Positions 1-7,450 of a DNA stretch of 12,134 bases are shown piece after piece. The DNA is from Desulfobulbaceae bacterium. GTDB lineage: Bacteria; Desulfobacterota; Desulfobulbia; Desulfobulbales; Desulfobulbaceae. Below the pieces are notes generated by a model that worked only from the letters and a program-made list of their open reading frames with translations, was not told the origin of the DNA and made no database searches. The first letter of the stretch is position 1; each line of letters opens with the position of its first letter. The DNA is taken from assembly GCA_026986885.1 (NCBI GenBank), contig JALSNT010000264.1, forward strand, positions 1-12,134, read 5' to 3'. Made by a program: the position numbers and the translations under genes.

Positions 1-38
1 TATCTCCCGCAACACTATCCGAAGGAGTTTTGCAGCCC

Positions 39-1070
39 ATGAAGGAACGGGAATTGATTGAGGCAATCAGCAACAAGGCGGTTCACGCGGACAATCCTCT
101 GCTGGTATATGGAATAGGTGATGATTGCGCGGTTACGCGTAAAGATGATGATACGGCACTGCTCTATACCATGGATACCCTGATTGAATCCGTTCATTTT
201 GAGCCTGCCTGGCATCCAGCGGTCATGTTAGGCAGAAAATCCGTCAGTGTTAATGTCAGTGATATTGCGGCAATGGGTGGAGCGCCCCAATTTGTTCTCT
301 TTTCACTTGCCCTGCCGCCGGGGTTTGACGATGACTGGGCATTGCAGCTTTGTGATGGTGTCACAGAGGGATGTACCCACTATGGATGTACCCTTATCGG
401 CGGCGATACGGTTGCAAGTCCTGCGGCAATAACGATGAGCCTGACGGTGGTTGGAGAAATGGTGGCAGAGCAGGTTTTATATCGTCATGGTGCCAGGGCA
501 GGGGATATTATTTATGTCAGCGGACCCCTGGGACGAGCTGCGGCGGGGCTTGAACTGTTGAAGCGCGGATTTAGCGACAGAGATGTATTTGCCGGCTTCT
601 ACCGGGCTCACCTTGATCCACGGGCCAGGGTCGAGCTGGGACAAAAGCTTGCCGCCACCGGTGTTGTCAATAGTATGATGGATTTGTCGGACGGCCTGGC
701 AACAGACCTTGCCCATATCTGCAAAGAGAGTTGCCTGGGCGCGGTCATTTATCAAAAACAACTGCCGTTTGATCCAGCCCTGCGGGAGGCGGCAGCTCTG
801 CTTGATCATGGTTGTACTGCTGAAAATCCCGTTGATCAGGAGATGCTCCGGTTGATGATCGGTGGTGGTGAGGATTATGAGCTTTTATTTACCGCGCCTC
901 CGCATGCAACAAAAAAATTGCAGGAAGTGATGGCAATATCCGGAGAACTCCTGTATCCTGTCGGTAAAATGATAAACGGCAGGGGAGTGATGCTCGTGCC
1001 GACCGATTTGCAAAAATATGGTAAGGAAGTCCCGGTTGAATTTCTTGGGTTTGACCATTTCAGTCATTAA
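39..1070 (+). CDS. thiL: Thiamine-monophosphate kinase
   Basis: ThiL phosphorylates thiamine monophosphate with ATP to give thiamine pyrophosphate, the last step of cofactor synthesis, in the cytosol. The protein is 343 aa, normal for the family. The family motifs are in order: GIGDDCAV (25-32), MDT...SVHF (45-54), the Mg/ATP segment around VNVSDIAAMGG (71-81), GGDTV (121-125), MDLSDGLATDL (214-224) and GGGEDYELLF (275-284). I chose ATG 39 because AAGGAG at 22-27 sits 11 bases upstream. The in-frame TTG at 30 would add three residues but lies only two bases after that site. The next gene starts 50 bp downstream with no convincing terminator between, so co-transcription is possible. I see no truncation or missing motif, and the assignment is firm. 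Confidence 0.96.
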   Translation: MKERELIEAISNKAVHADNPLLVYGIGDDCAVTRKDDDTALLYTMDTLIESVHFEPAWHPAVMLGRKSVSVNVSDIAAMGGAPQFVLFSLALPPGFDDDWALQLCDGVTEGCTHYGCTLIGGDTVASPAAITMSLTVVGEMVAEQVLYRHGARAGDIIYVSGPLGRAAAGLELLKRGFSDRDVFAGFYRAHLDPRARVELGQKLAATGVVNSMMDLSDGLATDLAHICKESCLGAVIYQKQLPFDPALREAAALLDHGCTAENPVDQEMLRLMIGGGEDYELLFTAPPHATKKLQEVMAISGELLYPVGKMINGRGVMLVPTDLQKYGKEVPVEFLGFDHFSH

Positions 1071-1120
1071 CTCTCCTTTATCAATTTTGTTGATTTTTAT
1101 AGATTTTTCCGGAGTGATTC

Positions 1121-3661
1121 ATGCTGATTCATACCCTGTTTAAGCGTTGGACCTATCAACTCTTCTCGCCTGATACCATTCATCGCCAGACCTATGATGC
1201 CTTCAAAGATCTCCTCAAAGAGGATGCACTGGCCCATGATCTGATGGCTGAACTTGAGATCCTCTATCATGAGGGTAAACGGATAGACATGGCAGGGGTC
1301 CGTGAACTGTTTGCCAGATTTTCCAACGCTGTCCGCTCCATGATTTCAAGCCTTGCCGTTCTCCAGCCCGGTGACGCGACAACGCTTATGCAATATCATA
1401 GAAAACTGGACTTTTATGTCCGTTTTCTGCTTGCCCCTCCGGAACAACCCCTGTCCGAACCGTACACCCTTGATTTTAAATCCATAACAGATAGCAGCGT
1501 AAGCGGAAATAAGGCCTATAATCTGGCAAGATTGCATGAAGAACTCCAGGCACCTGTGCCGGCGGGCTTTGTCATCAGCACCAGTTCGTTTCATCGCCTG
1601 CTGGAGTTCAACAACCTGCGCCCGTCACTGGATGCAATCCTCGCTGAAATCGACCTTGAAGATACCCGGGGTCTGGAAGAGTCGTCCAGAAGGCTTAAAA
1701 ATTTGATTCTTTCGGCAACCATTCCGCCGGAAGTGAGTGCGGCTATTGAAGATTCCTACGAGGCAATGGAGAAAAAACAGGGCGCTGCCATTTTAACTGC
1801 AGTCAGGTCGTCAGCAGTCAGTGAGGACAGTGAACATTCCTTTGCCGGTCAGTACCACACCGAACTAGGGGCGACCCGGAAAACAATCCTTGCCGCCTAC
1901 CTCAAGGTGCTTGCCTCAAAATACGCACCGGAAGCCCTTTTCTACAGGATTACCCTGGGACTGGCCGATGAAGAGGCCTCCATGGGTGTACTGGTACTTG
2001 CCATGGTGGATGCCGCTGTCAGCGGTATCGTCTACACCAGCTCTGAAGAAGACGGCAGGCGGGACATGACTGTTCATGCTATTTACGGACTTGGTGAAGT
2101 GCTGGTAGCCGGCAGAGCCGTCGGCGACAGAGCCGGTCTGGATCGCGCGAGTGGTAAAATCCTGTATCAAGATAAAGGAACCCAGGCAAAAAAATTATTG
2201 TTGGCCGAGGGAAAACTGCTGGAATATTCTTTAAATGACCATGAAAAAGAACATTTTTGTCTGAACAGGCAGCAACTGCATGAACTCGGACAATGGGCAG
2301 GGAAAATAGAAAATATGTATGGTGTGCCGCAGGATATTGAATGGGCATATACCGAGGATGGTACCTTGTTTATCCTGCAGTCCAGGCCACTTCTGCAGGA
2401 AAGGGGAAAAGACAGAGGCCTGGACGATCATTGGCCGGCGGAGTTGGCAGGGATGCCGGTTTTGCTCACCGGCGGCCGGAAATCTTCCGGCGGGATTGCG
2501 GCCGGACCTGTGGTGTTCAGCAATGCGGAAACAGTTGCAGAGATACAACCCGGATCCGTGTTAGTGACCGGTTCCACTCCGCCGTCCCTGGTTCGCCTGC
2601 TGGGAAAAATTGTCGCCGTTGTCGCCGAAAAGGGCACGATTGCCGGTCATTTTTCCACGGTATGCAGGGAGTTCGGAATTCCCCTGATCATTGATATGGC
2701 CGATGCCCTTAAGGTTCTCAAACCCGGCCGGCCGGTCACCGTTGATGCAGATAATTGCACAGTGTATGACGGTATTGTCGAGATATCAGAAAACAAGTTC
2801 GAGGACGAGCAGGATACATCACTACCCTATTTCAGCAGGTTGAAGGCGATCATGGATTTTATCACCCCGCTTCATCTTGTTGATCCCGACAGCAGGAATT
2901 TTCTTCCGGAACTGTGTCGTTCCCTGCATGATATCATCCGCTACACCCATGAGCGTGCCATGCAGACCATGTTTTCACTTGGGGAAAAGGGAAGCGGTCG
3001 CAGTAAAAGAAAGCTGCTTACGGATATTCCCCTTGCCATTCATCTGCTTGATGTGGGCGGCGGTTTTTGCCCGGACGCCCGGGAAAAGGAAAAGCTGGCC
3101 GTTGCAGAGATCTGCTGCCAACCGTTTCGGGCTCTCTGGCAGGGACTTACTCATCCGGATATCGACTGGCAGTCACACAGTCATTTTGACTGGAAAAGAT
3201 CCGATGAAATTGCCCTGGCCGGTGGCTTCATGCTCGGCACTGATTCCAGTGAGTTTGCCTCCTATGCCATAATGAGCAGTGATTATTTAAATTTCAATAT
3301 TCGTTTTGGTTATCATTTCACCCTGGTTGACACCATTTGCGGCGCTGATGCGCGGACTAATTTCTGTCTGATTCGTTTTGCCGGCGGCGGCGGTGCCTGG
3401 ACCGGGCGATATCTTCGGCTTGAATTTTTAGATATGGTGTTAACGCGGCTTGGTTTTGAGGTCATTGTCAAGGCCGACCTCCTGGATGCTAAAATGACGG
3501 AAGTGGAAGAAAGTGAGTTATTAACCACCCTGGATATGGTCGGCAGGCTGCTTGGGGCGACAAAGCTGATGGACATGGTGCTGCGCGAGGAAGAAGATGT
3601 ACAGCGTTGCGCCGACCTGTTTTTTGCCGGTCGGTATACATTTACCAAATCCATGCCCTGA
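1121..3661 (+). CDS. PEP synthase/PPDK-like phosphotransferase with unassigned C-terminal domain
   Basis: This 846-aa protein is related to PEP synthase and pyruvate phosphate dikinase, which move phosphate from ATP through a phosphohistidine to an acceptor. Residues 1-115 are a helical region I do not recognise. The ATP-grasp nucleotide-binding domain spans about 125-425, with GNKAYNLARL (129-138), VRSSAVSEDSEHSFAGQY (228-245), DIEWA (405-409) and LFILQSRP (416-423). The swivelling domain spans about 450-555 and keeps the expected phosphoacceptor His510 in KGTIAGHFSTVCREFGIPLI. The usual C-terminal PEP/pyruvate TIM barrel is absent. In its place are about 290 residues (560-846) without motifs known to me, including a conserved-looking Gly-rich stretch FAGGGGAW (753-760). 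GGAG at 1111-1114 supports ATG 1121. The acceptor substrate is unknown. By analogy with rifampin phosphotransferase-type enzymes it may modify something other than pyruvate, but the domain order differs, so this is only inference. Confidence 0.85.
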   Translation: MLIHTLFKRWTYQLFSPDTIHRQTYDAFKDLLKEDALAHDLMAELEILYHEGKRIDMAGVRELFARFSNAVRSMISSLAVLQPGDATTLMQYHRKLDFYVRFLLAPPEQPLSEPYTLDFKSITDSSVSGNKAYNLARLHEELQAPVPAGFVISTSSFHRLLEFNNLRPSLDAILAEIDLEDTRGLEESSRRLKNLILSATIPPEVSAAIEDSYEAMEKKQGAAILTAVRSSAVSEDSEHSFAGQYHTELGATRKTILAAYLKVLASKYAPEALFYRITLGLADEEASMGVLVLAMVDAAVSGIVYTSSEEDGRRDMTVHAIYGLGEVLVAGRAVGDRAGLDRASGKILYQDKGTQAKKLLLAEGKLLEYSLNDHEKEHFCLNRQQLHELGQWAGKIENMYGVPQDIEWAYTEDGTLFILQSRPLLQERGKDRGLDDHWPAELAGMPVLLTGGRKSSGGIAAGPVVFSNAETVAEIQPGSVLVTGSTPPSLVRLLGKIVAVVAEKGTIAGHFSTVCREFGIPLIIDMADALKVLKPGRPVTVDADNCTVYDGIVEISENKFEDEQDTSLPYFSRLKAIMDFITPLHLVDPDSRNFLPELCRSLHDIIRYTHERAMQTMFSLGEKGSGRSKRKLLTDIPLAIHLLDVGGGFCPDAREKEKLAVAEICCQPFRALWQGLTHPDIDWQSHSHFDWKRSDEIALAGGFMLGTDSSEFASYAIMSSDYLNFNIRFGYHFTLVDTICGADARTNFCLIRFAGGGGAWTGRYLRLEFLDMVLTRLGFEVIVKADLLDAKMTEVEESELLTTLDMVGRLLGATKLMDMVLREEEDVQRCADLFFAGRYTFTKSMP

Positions 3662-3669
3662 TGCCGACC
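3629..3669 (+). other. Potential hairpin over the stop codon of the PPDK-like gene
   Basis: GGTCGGTAT (3629-3637) can pair with ATGCCGACC (3661-3669), with one G-T wobble and a 23-base loop that spans the end of the coding region. The same 5' arm could instead pair with CCGACC at 3612-3617. No T-run follows, so it is not a classical intrinsic terminator. It may be chance within coding sequence. Confidence 0.25.
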
Positions 3670-3781
3670 GTTTGCCGGAAACCATAAACTTCTATGTACC
3701 TATGATGAAAACTTCAGGTCGACCGAACAGCTTGTCGTATCCGCCTTATCCCTCGTAACCCAGTAAACGGTGAAATAAGAG

Positions 3782-4864
3782 ATGTATGAATTAACCTGGA
3801 TAACCAGCCAGCTTGCAGGGGGCAGGGCACCCATGTCCTATGATGAACTCTCTTTCATTAAAGAGCAGGGAATCGATGCAATTGTCAACCTGTGTCAGGA
3901 ATTCACAGATCTGCATAAAATTGAAGAACAGGCAGGCTTTGAGGTCTACTACCTGCCCACGCCCGATGAACATGTGCCTTCCCTGGAGGAGATGGAAAAG
4001 GCATTGGAATGGCTGGATGAGGCTATTTATCTCGGCCGGAAGGTCCTGGTACATTGCCGGCATGGCCATGGCCGGACCGGTACCTTTATTTCGGCATATC
4101 TGCTGCGTCGGGGGCTCAGTCTGAAAAAGGCGGAGAAACTGCTGAAAAATACCCGGGCAAATCCTACCAATTTCAGCCAGTGGCGTCTGTTACGTAAGTA
4201 CTATAAACAACATGGAGTGTTGAGCACGGCAAAACCGAGTATTGAAAATAAAAAGAGCAGTGTTGATCTTTCCTCCTTTGTTGAAGAGTATAATGCCATC
4301 GGCGCCGAACTTGAGAGAGAGATTATCGCGTCCTCCTCCGCCACCACCTGCGGGGATGAACATGACGACTGCTGCTGGAGTTATTTTGAACTGGAGCTTG
4401 CCGAAAGTATCTGTATTCATCAGTTTATCAATCGGACATTCAGTCATGATGATCGTGAACACGTGCTTGAACATGCACACGAGAGTTCCTTGATTATCCG
4501 GACGGTTCGTACCCTGCATGCCAACTATCCGCCTCTGGCCGATAAGGAATTTGCTGAAATTTATAATGCTGCTGCTTCACCCTGTCCCTTACTTGAGGGG
4601 GGAAAATGTATGGTGCCGCAGTACAGACCTTTTCGGTGCCGCTGGGCAGGAACCAACCTGTCCGAGAGTAACCGGAATAATTTTGCCGCAATGTTGCAGA
4701 ATCTTTCCCGGGATGTATTTCTTGCTTTAACCGGTTCGTTCCCGCCGGCAGGAAGTTTGCGTTTTTCCGTGGCGGAAACAGTTTCCGGTCGTTTTGTTCA
4801 AGAATGTTTTGCCGCCATGCTTTCTGCAAAAAAAAATGAAAATAAACGGCAGCAGACTGCATGA
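3782..4864 (+). CDS. Dual-specificity-type phosphatase fused to YkgJ-like cysteine-cluster domain
   Basis: This is a 360-aa two-domain protein. Residues 1-145 form a cysteine-dependent dual-specificity/tyrosine phosphatase. The P-loop HCRHGHGRTG (91-100) has the catalytic Cys92 and phosphate-binding Arg98, and Asp62 in TPDEH is a plausible general acid. After a linker of about 20 residues, the C-terminal half carries Cys190, Cys197-Cys198 and the segment CPLLEGGKCMVPQYRPFRCR (268-287, Cys268/276/286). This is the signature of the YkgJ-type zinc- or iron-chelating (CxxCxxCC) family. The family is poorly characterised, so metal identity is unknown. The ribosome-binding site is weak (AAGAG next to ATG). 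The NtrC-type regulator starts 33 bp downstream, so the two are probably co-transcribed. A run of nine A (4828-4836) near the 3' end is a potential slippage site but affects only the last dozen residues. Substrate (phosphoprotein or small molecule) cannot be told from sequence. Confidence 0.88.
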   Translation: MYELTWITSQLAGGRAPMSYDELSFIKEQGIDAIVNLCQEFTDLHKIEEQAGFEVYYLPTPDEHVPSLEEMEKALEWLDEAIYLGRKVLVHCRHGHGRTGTFISAYLLRRGLSLKKAEKLLKNTRANPTNFSQWRLLRKYYKQHGVLSTAKPSIENKKSSVDLSSFVEEYNAIGAELEREIIASSSATTCGDEHDDCCWSYFELELAESICIHQFINRTFSHDDREHVLEHAHESSLIIRTVRTLHANYPPLADKEFAEIYNAAASPCPLLEGGKCMVPQYRPFRCRWAGTNLSESNRNNFAAMLQNLSRDVFLALTGSFPPAGSLRFSVAETVSGRFVQECFAAMLSAKKNENKRQQTA

Positions 4865-4897
4865 TGTCCTTTCTGCAAAAGTATGGTTTAGAGAAAA

Positions 4898-6319
4898 ATG
4901 GTTACTCAAGAAGACAGCCTGGAAAGAGTGTTGATTGTTGATGATCAGCGCGATCTGCTCCAGCTTTTACATAAGGTTATCGTTAAAAAATGTGGTTGTG
5001 AAGTTCAGACCGCTGTTTCCGGCGATGCTGGACTTGAACTGGCAACCGACCGCTGTCCTGATGTTGTGCTTACCGACATTAAAATGCCGGGCATGGACGG
5101 ACTGGATTTCCTGCGACGGCTTAAATCCCTGGACCCGACGATCACCACTCTTATAATGACCGGATACGGCACCATAGAAATGGCGGTACGGGCCCTGAAA
5201 GAGGGTGCCTATGATTTTTTTGAGAAACCATTTGATAATGATCATATTGTCCACGCCATTGAACGGGCCATGGAAAGAACCAGGTTGTTACGTGAAAACA
5301 AAACGTTGCAGCAGAGGCTGACTCGACAGCGTCCGGAGACCGACTTTATCGGTCGTTCAAAACAGTTAACCAGAACCATTGACCTGTTGTCACGACTTGC
5401 ACCCAGTTCCGCCACTGTTCTCATTCGTGGGGAATCCGGTACCGGTAAGGAACTGGCAGCCAGGGCGTTACATTCCATGAGTGATCGTGCTCAAAACAAG
5501 ATGATCATTGTCAACTGTCCCGCCCTGCCTGAACACATTCTTGAAAGTGAGCTGTTCGGCTATAAAAAAGGCGCATTTACCGGGGCGGAACAGGACAAGG
5601 ACGGTCTTTTTCTTGAGGCGGATGGTTCAACCCTTCTTCTTGATGAAATTGCCGATATACCGGTTTCCATCCAAACAAAACTGCTCCGTGTCCTGCAGGA
5701 AAAAGAGATACAGCCCCTCGGCCAGACCAGGACTATTAAGGTAGACGTCCGGGTGCTGGCCTCAACAAATCAGAATCTTGAGGCCAAGATAGAGCGGGGA
5801 GAATTTCGGGAGGACCTGTTTTATCGCTTGAATGTTATGACGGTGACCATGCCTTCTCTTGCTGCAATTTCCAGCGACATTCCTCTTTTGGCACAGCATT
5901 TTCTGGAAATTTATGCCCGTGAGTATGACAGACCCGGGCTTGAGTTTCAGCCCGAGGCATTGCAGTGTCTCCTCCGGCGTCCCTGGAAGGGAAATATTCG
6001 TGAGCTGCAAAACACTATTAACCGGGCGGTTCTGCTCTCCCATGATAACTCTATCACTCCGGCAGACCTGGTTGACCCCGAGGCGGGAGACTGTACCCCT
6101 TCCCTTGGCGGTCTCATTGATCCCCAACGATATTTGACCATGTCCTATAAAGAGGCAAAACAGGAAGTGGTTAAATGCTTTACCCGCACCTATCTGGCCC
6201 AGGCTCTTACTGCATCAGGGGGAAATGTTTCCGCCGCTTCAAGGTCCTGCGGAATGGAACGGCAGGCTCTGCAGCGTTTGATGCGCAGATATACTATTAA
6301 ATCACGTGACTTTCGCTAA
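4898..6319 (+). CDS. Sigma-54-dependent response regulator, NtrC/AtoC class
   Basis: This is a 473-aa transcriptional activator with three domains in the standard order. The receiver (about 9-125) has acidic pair Asp15/Asp16, phosphoacceptor Asp60 in TDIKMPGMDG, Thr88 and Lys110. The AAA+ domain (about 148-385) has Walker A GESGTGKE (178-185), the sigma-54-contacting GAFTGA loop (225-230), Walker B LLLDE (246-250), Arg residues in FREDLFYRLN (303-312), and GNIRELQN (365-372). A Fis-type helix-turn-helix lies at about 433-466. It should hydrolyse ATP to open sigma-54 promoters when phosphorylated. One oddity is that the usual LRER-xxDIPLL stretch reads LAAISSDIPLL (321-331). The cognate kinase is not adjacent. 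Candidates are the membrane kinase downstream or one elsewhere. It follows the phosphatase gene by 33 bp and ends at a terminator. Its target genes cannot be read from this window. Confidence 0.95.
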   Translation: MVTQEDSLERVLIVDDQRDLLQLLHKVIVKKCGCEVQTAVSGDAGLELATDRCPDVVLTDIKMPGMDGLDFLRRLKSLDPTITTLIMTGYGTIEMAVRALKEGAYDFFEKPFDNDHIVHAIERAMERTRLLRENKTLQQRLTRQRPETDFIGRSKQLTRTIDLLSRLAPSSATVLIRGESGTGKELAARALHSMSDRAQNKMIIVNCPALPEHILESELFGYKKGAFTGAEQDKDGLFLEADGSTLLLDEIADIPVSIQTKLLRVLQEKEIQPLGQTRTIKVDVRVLASTNQNLEAKIERGEFREDLFYRLNVMTVTMPSLAAISSDIPLLAQHFLEIYAREYDRPGLEFQPEALQCLLRRPWKGNIRELQNTINRAVLLSHDNSITPADLVDPEAGDCTPSLGGLIDPQRYLTMSYKEAKQEVVKCFTRTYLAQALTASGGNVSAASRSCGMERQALQRLMRRYTIKSRDFR

Positions 6320-6336
6320 CAAGGCGTTTCAGATTG

Positions 6337-6359
6337 ACCGCCTTCCCGTGCGGTTTTTT
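6337..6359 (+). terminator. Rho-independent terminator after the NtrC-class regulator
   Basis: ACCGC (6337-6341) pairs with GCGGT (6350-6354) around an 8-base loop. The T-run is 6354-6359, its first T closing the stem. It lies 17 bp after the stop codon and ends the upstream transcription unit. The stem is short but GC-rich. Confidence 0.75.
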
Positions 6360-6682
6360 CTGCTATGTCCTCCTGTTGAAGCTTGTTGGTTATTCTATTC
6401 GTAACCGTTCATCGAGATGCTGTTTCGCCCGCATTACCTGCATAATGTAATCGTTTACGGTTATTCAAGGTTCCTTGCCGTTTGCCCAGCGGCACTGAAC
6501 TTTTATCGTTAAGAAAAATCAGTGGCAGGAGTTTTTATGATTGATGGCGTCGTAAAAATTTCGATCTGATGCCTCGTCTATGTCGACCGGTGGGATGATG
6601 GATAATATACTATCCGTATAGTTAACAGCCGCCCATGATAACTATTCGTCGAATCCTTGCAGGGAATACGGAATGAGGCTGT

Positions 6683-6696
6683 ATCGTAGTTACGAT
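6683..6696. repeat. Short palindrome, possible operator
   Basis: ATCGTA-GT-TACGAT is a perfect inverted repeat with 6-bp arms and a 2-base centre, in the gene-free region upstream of the sensor operon. It is a plausible dimer-binding site, but no regulator can be named. Confidence 0.35.
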
Positions 6697-6707
6697 TATT
6701 TCTTTCC

Positions 6708-6729
6708 GGTGCAAACTTTTTGTTTCACC
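6708..6729 (+). other. Hairpin GGTG-C-AAAC / GTTT-CACC
   Basis: GGTG (6708-6711) and AAAC (6713-6716) pair with CACC (6726-6729) and GTTT (6722-6725) around a TTTTT loop, with one bulged C. No T-run follows on the + strand. It could be part of a structured RNA or a fortuitous stem. Confidence 0.3.
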
Positions 6730-6779
6730 TGCAACAAAATGAGTCCTTTTGGGCGCCGAATTCTCTTTTATTGAACATG

Positions 6780-6793
6780 TTGATCAATATCAA
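6780..6793. promoter_or_regulatory. FNR/CRP-family binding site (perfect FNR consensus)
   Basis: TTGAT-CAAT-ATCAA matches the FNR consensus TTGAT-N4-ATCAA exactly. Its centre is 160 bp upstream of the sensor operon. A possible -10 element TAAAAT at 6820-6825 would put the transcription start near 6832, about 45 bp from the box centre. That is close to the geometry of class II activation. FNR-family regulators respond to oxygen, NO or redox state, so the downstream operon is probably under anaerobic or redox control. Box identity is read from sequence. The promoter and the regulator are inferred. Confidence 0.65.
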
Positions 6794-6893
6794 TTATTAT
6801 CACTTTAATCTTAATAACTTAAAATGATAAGCATATTCAAATTAGTTTCATATAAATTGTGGATATGGTATTGATCATGCAATCTCCTGTTTG

Positions 6894-6905
6894 TTTTGAT
6901 CAAAA
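6894..6905. promoter_or_regulatory. TTTTGATCAAAA palindrome near the operon start
   Basis: This is a perfect 12-bp palindrome about 40 bp before the first codon. It shares the TTGAT half-site with the FNR-type box upstream but has no spacer, so it is not an FNR box. It may be an independent operator or simply AT-rich leader sequence. Confidence 0.3.
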
Positions 6906-6946
6906 AATGCCCATGAAATATCTGTGATTCAGATTATTTTAAGAAT

Positions 6947-7450
6947 ATGAAACAGTCCATTCAACAGATGTTGCAATGTATCTTCATCATGTCGATTATT
7001 TTGCCGGCCATGTTGATCGCCCCGGATTCTGCCTGGGCTTTGCAGGCGCATGGCGCACGCGAGGGCATCTATGTCCACCAGATGGCCCATGTCTTTTTTT
7101 TCTTTTCCCTGCTGTATCTTTATCGTGATTTTCGCCGTTCAACGTCGATCGGCAGGGGATGGAACTATCTGATGTGGTTCTGCCTGTTTTTGATGGCCTG
7201 GAATATTGTTGCCTTCACAGGGCATGCGGTGGCGGCATATCTTGCCCCCGAATATATTGCCCAGGCAGCAAGTTATTTTCATTCCAGATTGATTGGGCCT
7301 TTAAACGGTATCAAAGCTGTTTTTTACATAACCCGTTTTGACCACCTTCTTCTCGTACCTGCGTTCTTTTTCCTGTATATGGGATTGCGAAATTTATATA
7401 TAAGTGTTGAGCATGAACAGGAAGCATCGGAAGAAGGGGGGAAATCGTGA
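6947..7450 (+). CDS. Small membrane protein partner of the sensor kinase
   Basis: This 167-aa protein is unassigned. A signal-like hydrophobic segment (about 8-25) is followed by a plausible cleavage site in DSAWA-LQ (after residue 31) or serves as a first membrane anchor. Further membrane segments lie at about 47-60, 74-100 and 134-152, and the tail is short, charged and cytoplasmic. Histidines sit in or beside the membrane: His35, His44 and His48 (in YVHQMAHVFFF), His93 and His133. I recall similar HQxAH-FF proteins next to kinases in related anaerobes, but cannot name a family. The stop codon overlaps the GTG start of the kinase by 4 bp, so translation is coupled and the two probably form one sensor complex. 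The ribosome-binding site is weak (AAGA at 6941-6944). A role as ligand, heme or quinone sensing subunit is inference. Confidence 0.82.
   Translation: MKQSIQQMLQCIFIMSIILPAMLIAPDSAWALQAHGAREGIYVHQMAHVFFFFSLLYLYRDFRRSTSIGRGWNYLMWFCLFLMAWNIVAFTGHAVAAYLAPEYIAQAASYFHSRLIGPLNGIKAVFYITRFDHLLLVPAFFFLYMGLRNLYISVEHEQEASEEGGKS

Larger units (their letters stand above)
6360..6946. other. Long intergenic region upstream of the sensor operon
   Basis: These 587 bp have no credible gene on either strand. The left half holds short imperfect palindromes, for example ATTAC/GTAAT around 6433-6450 and GGATA/TATCC at 6600-6615. The right part from about 6770 becomes clearly AT-rich and carries an FNR-type box and a likely promoter. 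TGATCA occurs three times (6781, 6872, 6897). Two tiny ORFs with possible ribosome-binding sites (6537-6569 and 6673-6774) have no other support. A small RNA or long 5' leader is possible, but nothing here proves it. Confidence 0.6.

Noticed and set aside
1080..1098. ATCAA-TTTTG-TTGAT followed by T-rich sequence, as a terminator or FNR site
   Set aside because: The stem is only five A/T-rich pairs, and the half-sites are in the opposite order and spacing from the FNR consensus.
4190..4519. A 109-codon minus-strand frame opposite the phosphatase fusion
   Set aside because: It is fully antisense to a well-supported gene, contains a Gly run from GC-rich complement, and resembles no family.
4828..4836. 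A run of nine A as a programmed frameshift site
   Set aside because: It lies about a dozen codons from the end of the gene, there is no second domain in either alternative frame, and normal termination gives a complete protein.
6537..6569. A 10-codon ORF behind a good AGGAG
   Set aside because: It is too short to judge, with no composition or context to suggest an attenuator peptide.
6673..6774. A 33-codon ORF with an AGGGA ribosome-binding-like site, containing CFTC
   Set aside because: The length is within chance, there is no supporting homology, and it overlaps the hairpin at 6708-6729. It is kept only as a note on the intergenic region.
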